In this document: piece after piece, positions 7,592-15,886 of the stretch
Layout: the number at the start of each line of letters is the position of its first letter
Position numbering within the stretch: the first letter of the stretch is position 1
Assembly (NCBI RefSeq): GCF_022815725.1
Contig: NZ_JALGRF010000009.1
Coordinates: 180,605-244,604 of the forward strand
Direction: 5' to 3'
Length of the DNA: 64,000 nucleotides
From: Streptomyces sp. APSN-46.1
GTDB lineage: Bacteria; Actinomycetota; Actinomycetes; Streptomycetales; Streptomycetaceae
Notes under the pieces: generated by a model
The model's input: the letters and a program-made list of their open reading frames with translations, nothing else
The model's database searches: none
What the model was told of the DNA's origin: nothing
Made by a program: the position numbers and the translations under genes

Positions 7592-9274
7592 ATGCGGCTG
7601 CGCGCACTGCTGGAAACCGAGGCGCTGGGGCTGCGGCTGCTGGGCGGCGAGGAAGAACTCGACCGGACGGTCCGCGGGGTCATGACGACCGACCTGAGGG
7701 ATCCCAGCCGATACCTCTCCGGAGGTGAACTCGTCCTCACCGGCCTGGCATGGCGAAGGAATTCAGCCGACTCCGAGCCGTTCGTACGAATCCTCGCGAG
7801 CGCGGGTGTCGCGGGCCTGGCGGCCGGTGAGGCGGAGCTGGGAGCCATCCCCGACGATCTGGTCTCGGCCTGTGTGCGCAACCGGCTGCCGCTGTTCGCT
7901 GTGAACGAAGACGTTGCATTCGCCACGATTACGGAATACGTCGTGCGGCAGGTTTCGGGAGAGCGCGCGGGCGACCTCGCGGCCGTCGTCGACCGGCACC
8001 GCCGCCTCATGACGTCCGGTCCCGCGGGTGGCGGACCCGATGTCGTACTGGATCTGCTCACCACGGACCTCGATCTCCGGGCCTGGGTGCTGTCGCCCAC
8101 CGGCCGGCAGATCGCCGGGGCGGGCGAACCGCTCGCGCCGGGCGTGTGCGCGACACTGGCGAGTGAGCACCTCGCGGCGGTCCGGACGGGCCGCAGGGGC
8201 CCGCACCGGATCTCCATCCAGGGTATTACCTACTCCCTGTTCCCGATCAGGGGACACGGCCGCGGCCCCGGCGCCGGCGCCGCCACGCGGGACGTCCGCG
8301 AGAGCGTGCTGTCGGACTGGCTGCTGGCCGTGGAGGCGGACGCGGGCGACTGGCCCGCCGAGCGGCTCGATCTGCTCCAGGGCGTCACCCAGCTGATCGC
8401 CGTCGAGCGCGAGCGCCGGGACGCGGCCCGTACGGTGCGCCGCCGGCTGGCGCAGGAGGTGCTGGAGCTGGTCCAGACGGGCGCCCCGCCCGCCGAGATC
8501 GCCGCGCGCCTGCGGGTGGCCGCCCCGGTGCTGCTGCCCGGGCTGGGCACCGCCCCGCACTGGCAGGTCGTCGTGGCCCGGGTGGACTGGGAGGGCGGGA
8601 ACATCCCCGGCGGCCCGGTGGCCCAGTCGCTGCTGGAGGAGATCCTCGTCGACCCGTCCGTATCGGGCCCGGAGCCCTCGGACCGGATCGCGGTGGCCCA
8701 TGCGGGTGACGAGGCCATCGCCCTCGTCCCGCTGCCCGCGCTCTCCGGCGAGGCCGGGGAGGACATGGGACCCGCCTCCGCGCTGCACGCCGACGCGCTG
8801 CTGGCGACCGTACGCGAGCCCCTCGCGGCCGGCCTGGCCGACGACGGCCGGCTCACCCTGGGCGTCAGCGCGGCCGTGCACTCCGCGGAGGGGCTGCGCG
8901 GGGCGCTGGAGGAGGCCCGGCACGCCCGCCGGGTCGCCGCGGCCCGTCCCGGCCGGGTGTGCGCGGCGGGCCACCACGAGCTGGCCTCGCACGTCCTGCT
9001 GCTGCCGTTCGTGCCCGACGACGTGCGCCGCGCCTTCACGGCCCGGCTGCTGGACCCGCTGCGGGACTACGACCGCCGCCACCGCGCGGAGCTCATCCCG
9101 ACGCTGGAGGCGTTCCTGGACTGCGACGGCTCGTGGACCCGGTGCGCGACGCGGCTGCACCTGCATGTCAACACGCTGCGCTACCGGGTCGGGCGAATCG
9201 AGCAGTTGACGGGCCGGGACCTCTCCCGGCTGGAGGACAAGCTCGACTTCTTCCTCGCACTGCGCATGAGCTGA
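7592..9274 (+). CDS. PucR family transcriptional regulator
   Basis: A 560-residue regulator. The N-terminal PucR ligand-sensing domain (about 1-125) begins MRLRALLETEALGLRLLGG. A central GGDEF-like/CdaR region follows, and a C-terminal helix-turn-helix contains ATRLHLHVNTLRYRVGRIEQ (about 522-541). PucR proteins control purine catabolism genes, and this one is divergent from the purine hydroxylase operon. The ATG at 7592 was chosen because the PucR domain starts there. An upstream in-frame ATG at 7523 sits only a few bases past the candidate -10 and would add 23 residues of unrelated sequence. The Shine-Dalgarno for 7592 is weak. Confidence 0.9.
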   Translation: MRLRALLETEALGLRLLGGEEELDRTVRGVMTTDLRDPSRYLSGGELVLTGLAWRRNSADSEPFVRILASAGVAGLAAGEAELGAIPDDLVSACVRNRLPLFAVNEDVAFATITEYVVRQVSGERAGDLAAVVDRHRRLMTSGPAGGGPDVVLDLLTTDLDLRAWVLSPTGRQIAGAGEPLAPGVCATLASEHLAAVRTGRRGPHRISIQGITYSLFPIRGHGRGPGAGAATRDVRESVLSDWLLAVEADAGDWPAERLDLLQGVTQLIAVERERRDAARTVRRRLAQEVLELVQTGAPPAEIAARLRVAAPVLLPGLGTAPHWQVVVARVDWEGGNIPGGPVAQSLLEEILVDPSVSGPEPSDRIAVAHAGDEAIALVPLPALSGEAGEDMGPASALHADALLATVREPLAAGLADDGRLTLGVSAAVHSAEGLRGALEEARHARRVAAARPGRVCAAGHHELASHVLLLPFVPDDVRRAFTARLLDPLRDYDRRHRAELIPTLEAFLDCDGSWTRCATRLHLHVNTLRYRVGRIEQLTGRDLSRLEDKLDFFLALRMS

Positions 9275-9334
9275 GCCGATCGGGCCGGGGGCCGGCCGAG
9301 GCCGGCCGGGGGCGCCTGATGAAGCGTCCGGACT

Positions 9335-9352
9335 TTGTGAAAGAGTTCACCC
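9335..9352. promoter_or_regulatory. Candidate Rex (redox-sensing repressor) operator
   Basis: TTGTGAA-AGAG-TTCACCC matches 12 of the 14 fixed positions of the Streptomyces Rex operator consensus TTGTGAAnnnnTTCACAA. It lies about 90 bases upstream of the GTG start of the TPR-like gene. Assignment rests on the motif alone. Confidence 0.5.
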
Positions 9353-9439
9353 GACCCCTTGGCCGATCAAGCAGATCCGTGCTCTCATTTCGCCCCAGGG
9401 CTCGAAGACGTGCTGCTTGATTGCTTTGGGGAGGGCAAT

Positions 9440-10216
9440 GTGGCGGATACCGCCATGTCCGGTGCCGGATCTACCGGGGGAGACGACCCCCTCCAGCGGG
9501 CGATATGGCGGCTGCGCTCGCGCGGCTGTTGGACCGACGCGGCGGCCCTGCTGACGCCGCACACACAGAACGCGGGAGCGGCCGTGCAGCGCACCGCGCT
9601 GCTGGTCGAGCGCTGCCTGTTCACCGGGCAGGGCTGGGCCGAGGCGGAGGACGCGCTGCGGATCGCGGAGGCGGTCGCGCAGGACGACGACGAGCGGGGC
9701 GCGGCGGCCTGCGAACGGGGCCACCTGGCGTACGCCGCGACCGTGCTGGGCGTACGGGACCGGGCGGACGAGGCCCGCTCCGCGCTGGGCCGGGCGGCGG
9801 CGCTGCTGGGCCCCGGCTCGCGCACGCGGCCGCTGCTGGACTTCCGGCGGGGGCTGGTGGCCGAGCACCTCGCGGACGCCCCGCAGTCGGCCCGTCCGGC
9901 GTACCGGCGGGCGCACGCGGGCGCGGTGGCCCACGGGGACACGCTGCTGCTGTCCTTCACCTGGCGGCACCTGGCCGCGCTGGCCCTGCGGGACGGGGAG
10001 GTGGCCGAAGCCCGCAAGGGCTTCGCGGAGTCCCTGCGCATCCGGGAGGACCTGGGCTTCCTGATCGGCACGGCTCCGGCCCTCGCGGCGCTGGCCGAGG
10101 CCGAACCCGAACCGGAGGCCACGCGCCTGCGCGCCGAGGCCCGCCGCCTGTTCCACTTGCTGGGCGGCATCCCCACCTGGCTGGCGGACCAACTGGCCCC
10201 CTCCCCAGCGGCATAG
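9440..10216 (+). CDS. TPR-like helical-repeat protein of unknown function
   Basis: A 258-residue soluble, Ala/Leu/Arg-rich, helical protein. It has helix-pair patterns reminiscent of tetratricopeptide repeats, for example GDTLLLSFTWRHLAALALRD and DGEVAEARKGFAESLRIRED in the C-terminal half. No catalytic motif is seen. The GTG at 9440 was chosen because GGGGAGGG sits 5-6 bases upstream; an upstream TTG gives an extension without a ribosome binding site. A candidate Rex operator sits in its promoter, suggesting induction when NADH/NAD+ is high. It is followed by three copies of the palindromic chromosomal repeat. Confidence 0.75.
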   Translation: MADTAMSGAGSTGGDDPLQRAIWRLRSRGCWTDAAALLTPHTQNAGAAVQRTALLVERCLFTGQGWAEAEDALRIAEAVAQDDDERGAAACERGHLAYAATVLGVRDRADEARSALGRAAALLGPGSRTRPLLDFRRGLVAEHLADAPQSARPAYRRAHAGAVAHGDTLLLSFTWRHLAALALRDGEVAEARKGFAESLRIREDLGFLIGTAPALAALAEAEPEPEATRLRAEARRLFHLLGGIPTWLADQLAPSPAA

Positions 10217-10264
10217 CGAACCGCTGCGCGCCGCCGTTCCCTGTGGGCTCCGCCCCCAGACCCC

Positions 10265-10399
10265 CGCGCCTCAAACGCCGGCGGGGCTGGATTGCCCGCA
10301 GGGCCATCTCAGCCTCGCCGGCGTTTGAGGCGCGGGGTCCGGGGCAGAGCCCCGGCAACGGCGGCGCGCCAATCCAGCCCCGCCGGCGTTTGAGGCGCG
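10265..10399. repeat. Cluster of three palindromic CGCCGGCGTTTGAGGCGCG repeats
   Basis: The 19-base core occurs at 10265-10283 (as CGCGCCTCAAACGCCGGCG), 10316-10334 and 10381-10399 (reverse orientation). Flanks are related GGGGTCYGGGGCRGAGCCCC and CAGCC(T/C)CGCCGG sequences. The first two face each other and could form a long stem-loop. The cluster lies between convergent genes, so it may also act as a bidirectional terminator. Other copies are at 40.9-41.1 kb and 63.9 kb. Confidence 0.9.
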
Positions 10400-10442
10400 G
10401 GGTCTGGGGCGGAGCCCCAGGGCGTGGCGGGGCCGGGCTGGG

Positions 10443-11120
10443 TCAGGGGCCGGCGGCCGCGAAGTGCTCCCGGACCAGGGGTTCGACCACCGGCAGGTCC
10501 CCGGCGATCAGGGCCTCAAGCAGGGCCGAGTGTTCCGCCGCGTCAGCGATGAGGTCGGCGCGCCGCACCCGCGGAGCGCCCGGCAGCGGCCACTGCGCCC
10601 GGCGGTGGAGTTCCTCCGCCACCTGGACCAGCTGCTGGTTGCCCCCCAGCGCCAGGACCTCCCGGTGGAAGGCCCGGTCCGCGTCCGCGTACCCGGCGAG
10701 GTCACCCGCCGCGGCCGCGTCCGTCGTGGCGGCGGCCGCCGGCCGCAGGGCCGCCCAGGCCTCCGCCGGAACCGTGCGGGCCAGCCGCAGCATCACCGGT
10801 ACCTCCAGCAGCGCCCGTACCTCGGCCAGTTCGGCCAGGGCCCGCGGCGTACGCGTGAGGACGCGGAACCCCCGGTTCGGAAGGCATTCCACCGCCCCCT
10901 CCAGGGCCAGCTGCTGCATGGCCTCGCGCACCGGGGTCGCCGAGACGCCGAAGCGTTCCCCCAGGCCCGGGCCCGAGTAGATCTCCCCCGGCACCAGGTC
11001 CCCGTCGACCAGCGCCGCGCGCAGCGCGTCGAGGACCTGGCCGCGTACCGAGTGGCGCAGCATCTTCTGCGCCGGAATCAAAGGCTTCGCCGACACCCTG
11101 GCATGGGCCGCTTCGCGCAC
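10443..11120 (-). CDS. GntR family transcriptional regulator (FadR/FCD type)
   Basis: A 225-residue DNA-binding regulator. The N-terminal winged helix (about 20-85) includes GERFGVSATPVREAMQQLAL, the GntR recognition helix. The C-terminal all-helical FCD ligand domain (about 95-215) contains DADRAFHREVLALGGN and AEHSALLEALIAGD, with metal-binding-type Asp and His residues. The GTG start at 11120 has GGAGGAGG six bases upstream. It is divergent from the FhuF-like iron protein. FCD regulators usually sense organic acids; the ligand cannot be told here. Translation ends 44 bases from the palindromic repeat cluster. Confidence 0.9.
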   Translation of the reverse strand: MREAAHARVSAKPLIPAQKMLRHSVRGQVLDALRAALVDGDLVPGEIYSGPGLGERFGVSATPVREAMQQLALEGAVECLPNRGFRVLTRTPRALAELAEVRALLEVPVMLRLARTVPAEAWAALRPAAAATTDAAAAGDLAGYADADRAFHREVLALGGNQQLVQVAEELHRRAQWPLPGAPRVRRADLIADAAEHSALLEALIAGDLPVVEPLVREHFAAAGP

Positions 11121-11195
11121 TCGGTCCTCCTCCGGGGGTCTCGACCTGCTTTGAGAATAGGTGACACGGTCCGACCCACCACGGCCGAGATCAGG

Positions 11196-11214
11196 TAAGG
11201 TAAGGCTAACCTCC
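11196..11214. promoter_or_regulatory. DmdR/IdeR-type iron box
   Basis: TAAGGTAAGGCTAACCTCC matches 15 of 19 positions of the iron box TTAGGTTAGGCTAACCTAA, with a perfect AGGCTAACCT core. It is 28 bases upstream of the FhuF-like gene ATG. This predicts repression of that gene by Fe2+-loaded DmdR/IdeR. Confidence 0.75.
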
Positions 11215-11242
11215 TAACGATCGCGCGATTCGGTGGTCCTTC

Positions 11243-12139
11243 ATGACCGTCACGGCCGTCACCCCCTCCACGTCCGCCACAGCCCACACAACCGCCCCGG
11301 TCGGCTCTCCGATGGCGGACGCGTACACACGCCTGGCCGAGGCGTTCGACGGCCTGCGGATCGTCGAGCGGGCCGCGCACGAACCCGCCCCTCGCGGTGC
11401 GGGGTGGGTCGGCGCGGACGAGCTCGCGGCGGGCGGGGCGGCCCTGGATGCCTTCCTCGACTGGGACGACGCCCAGGTCCTGCGGGACTACGGACTCCAG
11501 GCCCGGCCGGACGTGGTCGCCTCGTTCGGGCTGCACCGGTACGCGTGGCCCGCCTGCCTGCTGTTCACGGTGCCGTGGTTCCTCAGCCGGCGGGTCCCCC
11601 GCCTCCCGGCCGCCCAGGTGGCCTTCCACCGGACCCTCGGCCGCATGGCCGTCCACGTCGAAGGCTTCGCCTGCCTGCCGGACGACCCGGCGGCCGCCCT
11701 CCCCGGGGCCCGCGTCGTACCCGACGAGGAGGCGCTGCGCGAGGAGGTGCGGGCCGCGGTGGCCCAGCACCTCGGACCCGTACTGGAGGGCTTCGGCCCG
11801 CGCATGCGGCGCGGGCGCCGCGCCCTGTGGGGCATGGTGACCGACGAGGTCGTCGAGAGCCTCTGGTACGCCGGACGCCTGCTCGGTGAGGAACACCGGG
11901 CCATGGCCGAGCTGGAGGCCCTCCTGCCCGGCTCCACCGCCCCCTACACCGGGGGCGCCGGATTCCGGACGCTCGCCGGCCCGAACGGCGAGGAGCTGCC
12001 CACCCGGGACCGGGCCTCCTGCTGCCTCTTCTACACGATCCGCCCCGAGGACACCTGCGTCACCTGCCCGCGCACTTGCGACGCGGACCGGTTGACGCGG
12101 GTACGGGGATCCCGCCCCGCGGCGGCGGCCTCCGGCTGA
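11243..12139 (+). CDS. FhuF-like (2Fe-2S) ferric-siderophore reductase family protein
   Basis: A 298-residue cytoplasmic protein. The C-terminal cysteine motif (about residues 260-283, SCCLFYTIRPEDTCVTCPRTC, with a CC-x10-C-x2-C pattern) is that of the FhuF C-terminal 2Fe-2S domain. The preceding region has the expected helical IucA/FhuF-like features (SFGLHRYAWPACLLFTVPWFL). Family members release iron from ferric siderophores by reduction. The iron box 28 bases upstream supports a role in iron supply. The ATG at 11243 is preceded by only a weak ribosome site (GGTGG). Confidence 0.82.
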   Translation: MTVTAVTPSTSATAHTTAPVGSPMADAYTRLAEAFDGLRIVERAAHEPAPRGAGWVGADELAAGGAALDAFLDWDDAQVLRDYGLQARPDVVASFGLHRYAWPACLLFTVPWFLSRRVPRLPAAQVAFHRTLGRMAVHVEGFACLPDDPAAALPGARVVPDEEALREEVRAAVAQHLGPVLEGFGPRMRRGRRALWGMVTDEVVESLWYAGRLLGEEHRAMAELEALLPGSTAPYTGGAGFRTLAGPNGEELPTRDRASCCLFYTIRPEDTCVTCPRTCDADRLTRVRGSRPAAAASG

Positions 12140-12331
12140 ACCCACCCGCGAGAATGAACGTAAATCGAACGCAACTCCGTGCGCCCGAGCGGCAGTTCGA
12201 GCCACAACACCCTATCCGACGGGCCCTTCCCCCCGATGGCGTCTTCTTGCCCCGAAACCCGCATGAACGGCGGACCGGCTGCGCCACTATGGCGCCCGGA
12301 ACGCCGCATACGCGAGGCAAGGGACATCCGC

Positions 12332-13390
12332 ATGAGACTGACCGACATATCGCTGGACTGGCTGCTGCCCGGCAGCCTGCTGATCCTGGGCGTACTTGCG
12401 GCAGTGGCGGTACTGGCCCGGGGCAAGCGGGAAGGCGAGAAGGCCGCGGCCGACGACAGCTGGGAGCGCAGCGAGGAGCGGCGGCGGCGCAAGGAAGCCG
12501 TCTACGGAACCGCCTCGTACGTCCTGCTCTTCTGCTGCGCGGCGGTCGCCGCCGCGCTCTCCTTCCACGGGCTGGTCGGCTTCGGCCGACAGAACCTGAA
12601 CCTCTCCGGGGGCTGGGAGTACCTGGTCCCGTTCGGCCTCGACGGCGCCGCCATGTTCTGCTCGGTGCTCGCCGTCCGCGAGGCCAGCCACGGTGACGCG
12701 GCCCTCGGTTCCCGCATGCTGGTCTGGCTGTTCGCCGGTGCGGCCGCCTGGTTCAACTGGGTGCACGCGCCGCGCGGCCTCGGCCACGACGGCGCCCCGC
12801 AGTTCTTCGCCGGGATGTCGCTCTCGGCGGCCGTCCTGTTCGACCGGGCCCTGAAGCAGACCCGCCGGGCGGCGCTGCGCGAACAGGGCCTGATTCCTCG
12901 GCCGTTGCCGCAGATCCGGATGGTCCGCTGGCTGCGGGCACCCCGGGAGACCTTCGGCGCCTGGTCGCTCATGCTGCTGGAGGGCGTGCGCACCCTGGAC
13001 GAGGCCGTCGACGAGGTACGCGAGGACAAGCGCGAGCGGGAGCAGGACCGGCACCGCCGGCGCGATCAGAACCGGCTGGACCGGGCGCGCATCAAGGCGC
13101 TCGGCCGGCAGAACCGGGCGTTCGGGCGGTCGCGCGGCCGTCAGGTCGAGCTCCCGGGGCTGGCCCCGGGAACGGGCTCCGCGCCGGTCGGCGCGGAGCC
13201 GGCCATATCGGAAGCGGGACAGCTGCCACTGCGACGCCGGCCCTCCCTCCAGGCCGTGAACGCGGCCGAATCCTTTGATTCGGCCGGCCACCGCACGGTG
13301 GACCTCACCGCCGAGGACGACACCCAGACGATCCCCCGACTCGACTCCCTGGAGCGCAAACTCAAGGACTTGGAGCAGCAGTTCGGCTGA
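12332..13390 (+). CDS. DUF2637 domain membrane protein
   Basis: A 352-residue protein. An N-terminal membrane helix (about 8-28) is followed by a charged segment and then three more hydrophobic segments (about 58-80, 90-112 and 125-140), the DUF2637 layout. The C-terminal half is soluble and highly basic (about 230-275, rich in RRRD and RARIK), ending in a coiled-coil-like tail (SLERKLKDLEQQFG). DUF2637 is also found in SpdB-like plasmid-spread proteins of actinomycetes, but here the context looks chromosomal. The ATG at 12332 has AAGGGA upstream. The biochemical role is unknown. Confidence 0.8.
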   Translation: MRLTDISLDWLLPGSLLILGVLAAVAVLARGKREGEKAAADDSWERSEERRRRKEAVYGTASYVLLFCCAAVAAALSFHGLVGFGRQNLNLSGGWEYLVPFGLDGAAMFCSVLAVREASHGDAALGSRMLVWLFAGAAAWFNWVHAPRGLGHDGAPQFFAGMSLSAAVLFDRALKQTRRAALREQGLIPRPLPQIRMVRWLRAPRETFGAWSLMLLEGVRTLDEAVDEVREDKREREQDRHRRRDQNRLDRARIKALGRQNRAFGRSRGRQVELPGLAPGTGSAPVGAEPAISEAGQLPLRRRPSLQAVNAAESFDSAGHRTVDLTAEDDTQTIPRLDSLERKLKDLEQQFG

Positions 13391-13412
13391 GCCGCGCCAA
13401 GCGGCGCGGCTC
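13389..13412 (+). terminator. Hairpin terminator after the DUF2637 gene
   Basis: A perfect 10-bp inverted repeat GAGCCGCGCC / GGCGCGGCTC has a 4-base loop (AAGC). It includes the last bases of the stop codon of the DUF2637 gene. Confidence 0.7.
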
Positions 13413-13443
13413 CCCTCCCACGTGGCGCCGCGCGGCCGGACCC

Positions 13444-13487
13444 GGAGGGCCTGCCCGAGCACGCACCCGTGCTCAGGCAGGCCCTCC
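13444..13487. terminator. Long bidirectional hairpin between convergent genes
   Basis: GGAGGGCCTGCC (13444-13455) pairs with GGCAGGCCCTCC (13476-13487). The inner arms GAGCACG/CGTGCTC extend the stem across one mismatch. It spans the stop codon of the minus-strand ATPase gene and follows the DUF2637 gene terminator, so it can serve both directions. Confidence 0.75.
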
Positions 13488-13982
13488 CTCGAACGTCGCG
13501 GCCAGCTCGAACCACACGACCTTGCCACCGCCCCGCGCCGGCGCGTCCACGCCCCAGGCGTCGGCGAGCGCCTGTACGAGGAGCAGCCCCCGGCCGTGCG
13601 TACCGTCGTCGGCGGTCGGTACGTACGGCCGGGGCCGACGGGTGGCGTAGTCCCGGACCTCCACCCTCAGCCGGGTCTCGGCGAGGCTGGCGGACACCTC
13701 CGCGCCCCGCTCGGTGTGGACGAGGGCGTTGGTGACGATCTCGGTGATCAGCAGTTCCGCCACCTCGGCGGTGTCCGCCCGGCAGCGGTGCCGCATCAAC
13801 TCCCGTAACGCCCGGCGGACTTCGCCCACCGCCTTCAGATCCGCCCGGCGCAGGCTCCGGCTCATCTCCCGCGTGTCGGCCACGTCCGCCGCGCCCACCG
13901 CGTCCCCGTCCATGGCCGACGGTTCACGCGGTACGGGCCGCCCCCGTCTCCACAGCTTCCCGGTCTTCGCCCCCACCCGCAC
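13473..13982 (-). CDS. HATPase_c_2 ATP-binding protein (anti-sigma factor-like)
   Basis: A 169-residue GHKL ATPase domain protein of the RsbW/SpoIIAB-like family common in Streptomyces. The N-box reads ELLITEIVTNALVHTE (about residues 76-91). The G1 region EVRDYATRRPRPY is degenerate, and the G2 region THGRGLLLVQALADAWG is typical. Such proteins bind ATP and often phosphorylate anti-anti-sigma factors or sequester sigma factors. The GTG at 13982 is preceded by GGGGGAGG; an internal ATG at 13913 would still leave the domain intact. No partner gene is adjacent. Confidence 0.82.
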   Translation of the reverse strand: MRVGAKTGKLWRRGRPVPREPSAMDGDAVGAADVADTREMSRSLRRADLKAVGEVRRALRELMRHRCRADTAEVAELLITEIVTNALVHTERGAEVSASLAETRLRVEVRDYATRRPRPYVPTADDGTHGRGLLLVQALADAWGVDAPARGGGKVVWFELAATFEGGPA

Positions 13983-14078
13983 GGCGATGTCCTCCCCCGC
14001 GTCCGCTCTCCGATACGACAGCCTCTCGAACAGGCCTACGGGAGCATGCCCGCCGGGGCAATCCGCACTCCTGCGGGG

Positions 14079-15821
14079 TTACGGGCGGGGCAGGTTGCGG
14101 AGGTTGGATCGCGCCATCTGAACCATCCGGCCCACCCCGCCGTCCAGCACGATCTTGCTGGTGGAAAGTGCGAAACCGGTCACCATTTCCGCGCGGATCT
14201 TCGGGGGAATGGACAGCGCGTTGGGGTCGGTCACCACGTCCACCAAGGCCGGCCCCTTGTGCCGGAACGCGTCCTTCAAAGCCCCCGTGAGCTGCTTGGG
14301 CTTCTCCACGCGGACCCCGTAGGCGCCGGCCGCTCGGGCGATCGCGGCGAAATCCGGGTTCTCGTTCGTCGTCCCGTACGAGGGGAGGCCGGAAACGAGC
14401 ATCTCCAACTCGACCATTCCCATGGATGAGTTGTTGAAGAGAACCACTTTGACGGGCAGGTCGTACTGCACCAGGGTGAGGAAATCTCCCATCAGCATCG
14501 AGAAACCGCCATCGCCCGACATCGACACCACTTGACGGTTCCGGTCGGTGAACTGTGCCCCGATGGCGTGCGGGAGGGCGTTGGCCATGGAGCCGTGGCT
14601 GAAGGAGCCGATGATGCGCCGCTTGCCGTTCGGGGAAAGATAGCGCGCCGCCCACACATTGCACATGCCCGTGTCGACGGTGAACACGGCGTCGTCGTCG
14701 GCCAGTTCGTCCAGCACGGACGCCACGTACTCGGGATGGATCGGCGTGTGCTTCTCCACCTTGCGGGTGTACGCCTTCACCACTCCCTCCAGCGCGTCCG
14801 CGTGCTTCTTCAGCATCCGGTCCAGGAAGCGGCGGTCCGTCTTGGCCCGCACCCGGGTGTTCAGGGCGCGCAGAGTCTCGCGGACGTCGCCCCACACCGC
14901 GAGGTCCAACTGGGAGCGGCGGCCGAGGTGTTCGGGCCGGATGTCCACCTGGACGATCTTCACGTCGTCGGGGAGGAAGGCGCTGTACGGGAAGTCCGTA
15001 CCCAGCAGGATCAGCAGGTCGCACCCGTGGGTGGCCTCGTAGGCCGCGCCGTAGCCGAGCAGTCCGCTCATGCCCACGTCGTAGGGGTTGTCGTACTGGA
15101 TCCACTCCTTGCCGCGCAGGGCGTGCCCGACGGGGGCCTTGACCCGGTCGGCGAACTCCATCACCTCGGCGTGCGCCCCGGCGGTGCCGCTGCCGCAGAA
15201 CAGCGTGACCTTGTCCGCCTCGTCGATGAGCCGGACCAGCTTCTCGATCTCCCCTTCGCCGGGCCGTACGGTCGGGCGCACGGTGACCAGCGCGTGCTCG
15301 ACGGTCTTGTCGGGTGCGGGCCGGGAGGCGACGTCCCCGGGAAGGGAGACCACGCCGACCCCGCCGCGCCCGATGGCGTGCTGGATGGCGCTCTGGAGCA
15401 CCCGGGGCATCTGCTCGGGGTTGGAGATCAGCTCGCTGTAGTGGCTGCACTCCATGAACAGCCTGTCGGGGTGGGTCTCCTGGAAGTAGCCGAGGCCGAT
15501 CTCCCCGGAGGGGATGTGCGAGGCGAGCGCGAGGACCGGGGCCATCGAGCGGTGGGCGTCGTACAGCCCGTTGATGAGGTGCAGGTTGCCTGGGCCGCAG
15601 GAGCCTGCGCAGGCGGCGAGCGAACCGGTGATCTGGGCCTCGGCGGCGGCCGCGAAGGCGGCCGTCTCCTCGTGCCGGACCTGGATCCAGTCGATGCCGC
15701 CCGTCCGGCGGATCGCGTCCACGATCGGGTTGAGGCTGTCGCCGACGACTCCGTACATCCGGCGTACGCCGGCGCGTACGAGGATGTCGACGAACTGCTC
15801 CGCCACGTTCTGCTTGGCCAT
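14079..15821 (-). CDS. poxB: Pyruvate oxidase / pyruvate dehydrogenase (quinone), thiamine-dependent
   Basis: A 580-residue thiamine diphosphate enzyme, close to the 572 residues of E. coli PoxB. The N-terminal TPP-binding domain begins VAEQFVDILVRAGVRRMYGV with the catalytic Glu in QVRHEETAAFAA (about 50). The central domain (about 190-330) binds FAD. The C-terminal TPP site reads SGDGGFSMLMGDFLTLVQ with a downstream VVLFNNSS (about 435-470). It converts pyruvate to acetate and CO2, reducing a membrane quinone. The ATG at 15821 begins MAKQNVAEQF. It follows the PP2C-like gene on the same strand by 66 bases. Confidence 0.9.
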   Translation of the reverse strand: MAKQNVAEQFVDILVRAGVRRMYGVVGDSLNPIVDAIRRTGGIDWIQVRHEETAAFAAAAEAQITGSLAACAGSCGPGNLHLINGLYDAHRSMAPVLALASHIPSGEIGLGYFQETHPDRLFMECSHYSELISNPEQMPRVLQSAIQHAIGRGGVGVVSLPGDVASRPAPDKTVEHALVTVRPTVRPGEGEIEKLVRLIDEADKVTLFCGSGTAGAHAEVMEFADRVKAPVGHALRGKEWIQYDNPYDVGMSGLLGYGAAYEATHGCDLLILLGTDFPYSAFLPDDVKIVQVDIRPEHLGRRSQLDLAVWGDVRETLRALNTRVRAKTDRRFLDRMLKKHADALEGVVKAYTRKVEKHTPIHPEYVASVLDELADDDAVFTVDTGMCNVWAARYLSPNGKRRIIGSFSHGSMANALPHAIGAQFTDRNRQVVSMSGDGGFSMLMGDFLTLVQYDLPVKVVLFNNSSMGMVELEMLVSGLPSYGTTNENPDFAAIARAAGAYGVRVEKPKQLTGALKDAFRHKGPALVDVVTDPNALSIPPKIRAEMVTGFALSTSKIVLDGGVGRMVQMARSNLRNLPRP

Positions 15822-15886
15822 GGAGGGGGCGCCCTTCCTGTGTGCGCGGGCCGTATGCGCCTTCCATCCACGCACGGTTCGCCCGG

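Noticed and set aside
12332..13390. DUF2637 gene as evidence of an integrated conjugative plasmid
   Set aside because: Neighbours are ordinary chromosomal genes with the same GC, and no tra, rep or int gene is close. The DUF occurs in chromosomal genes too.
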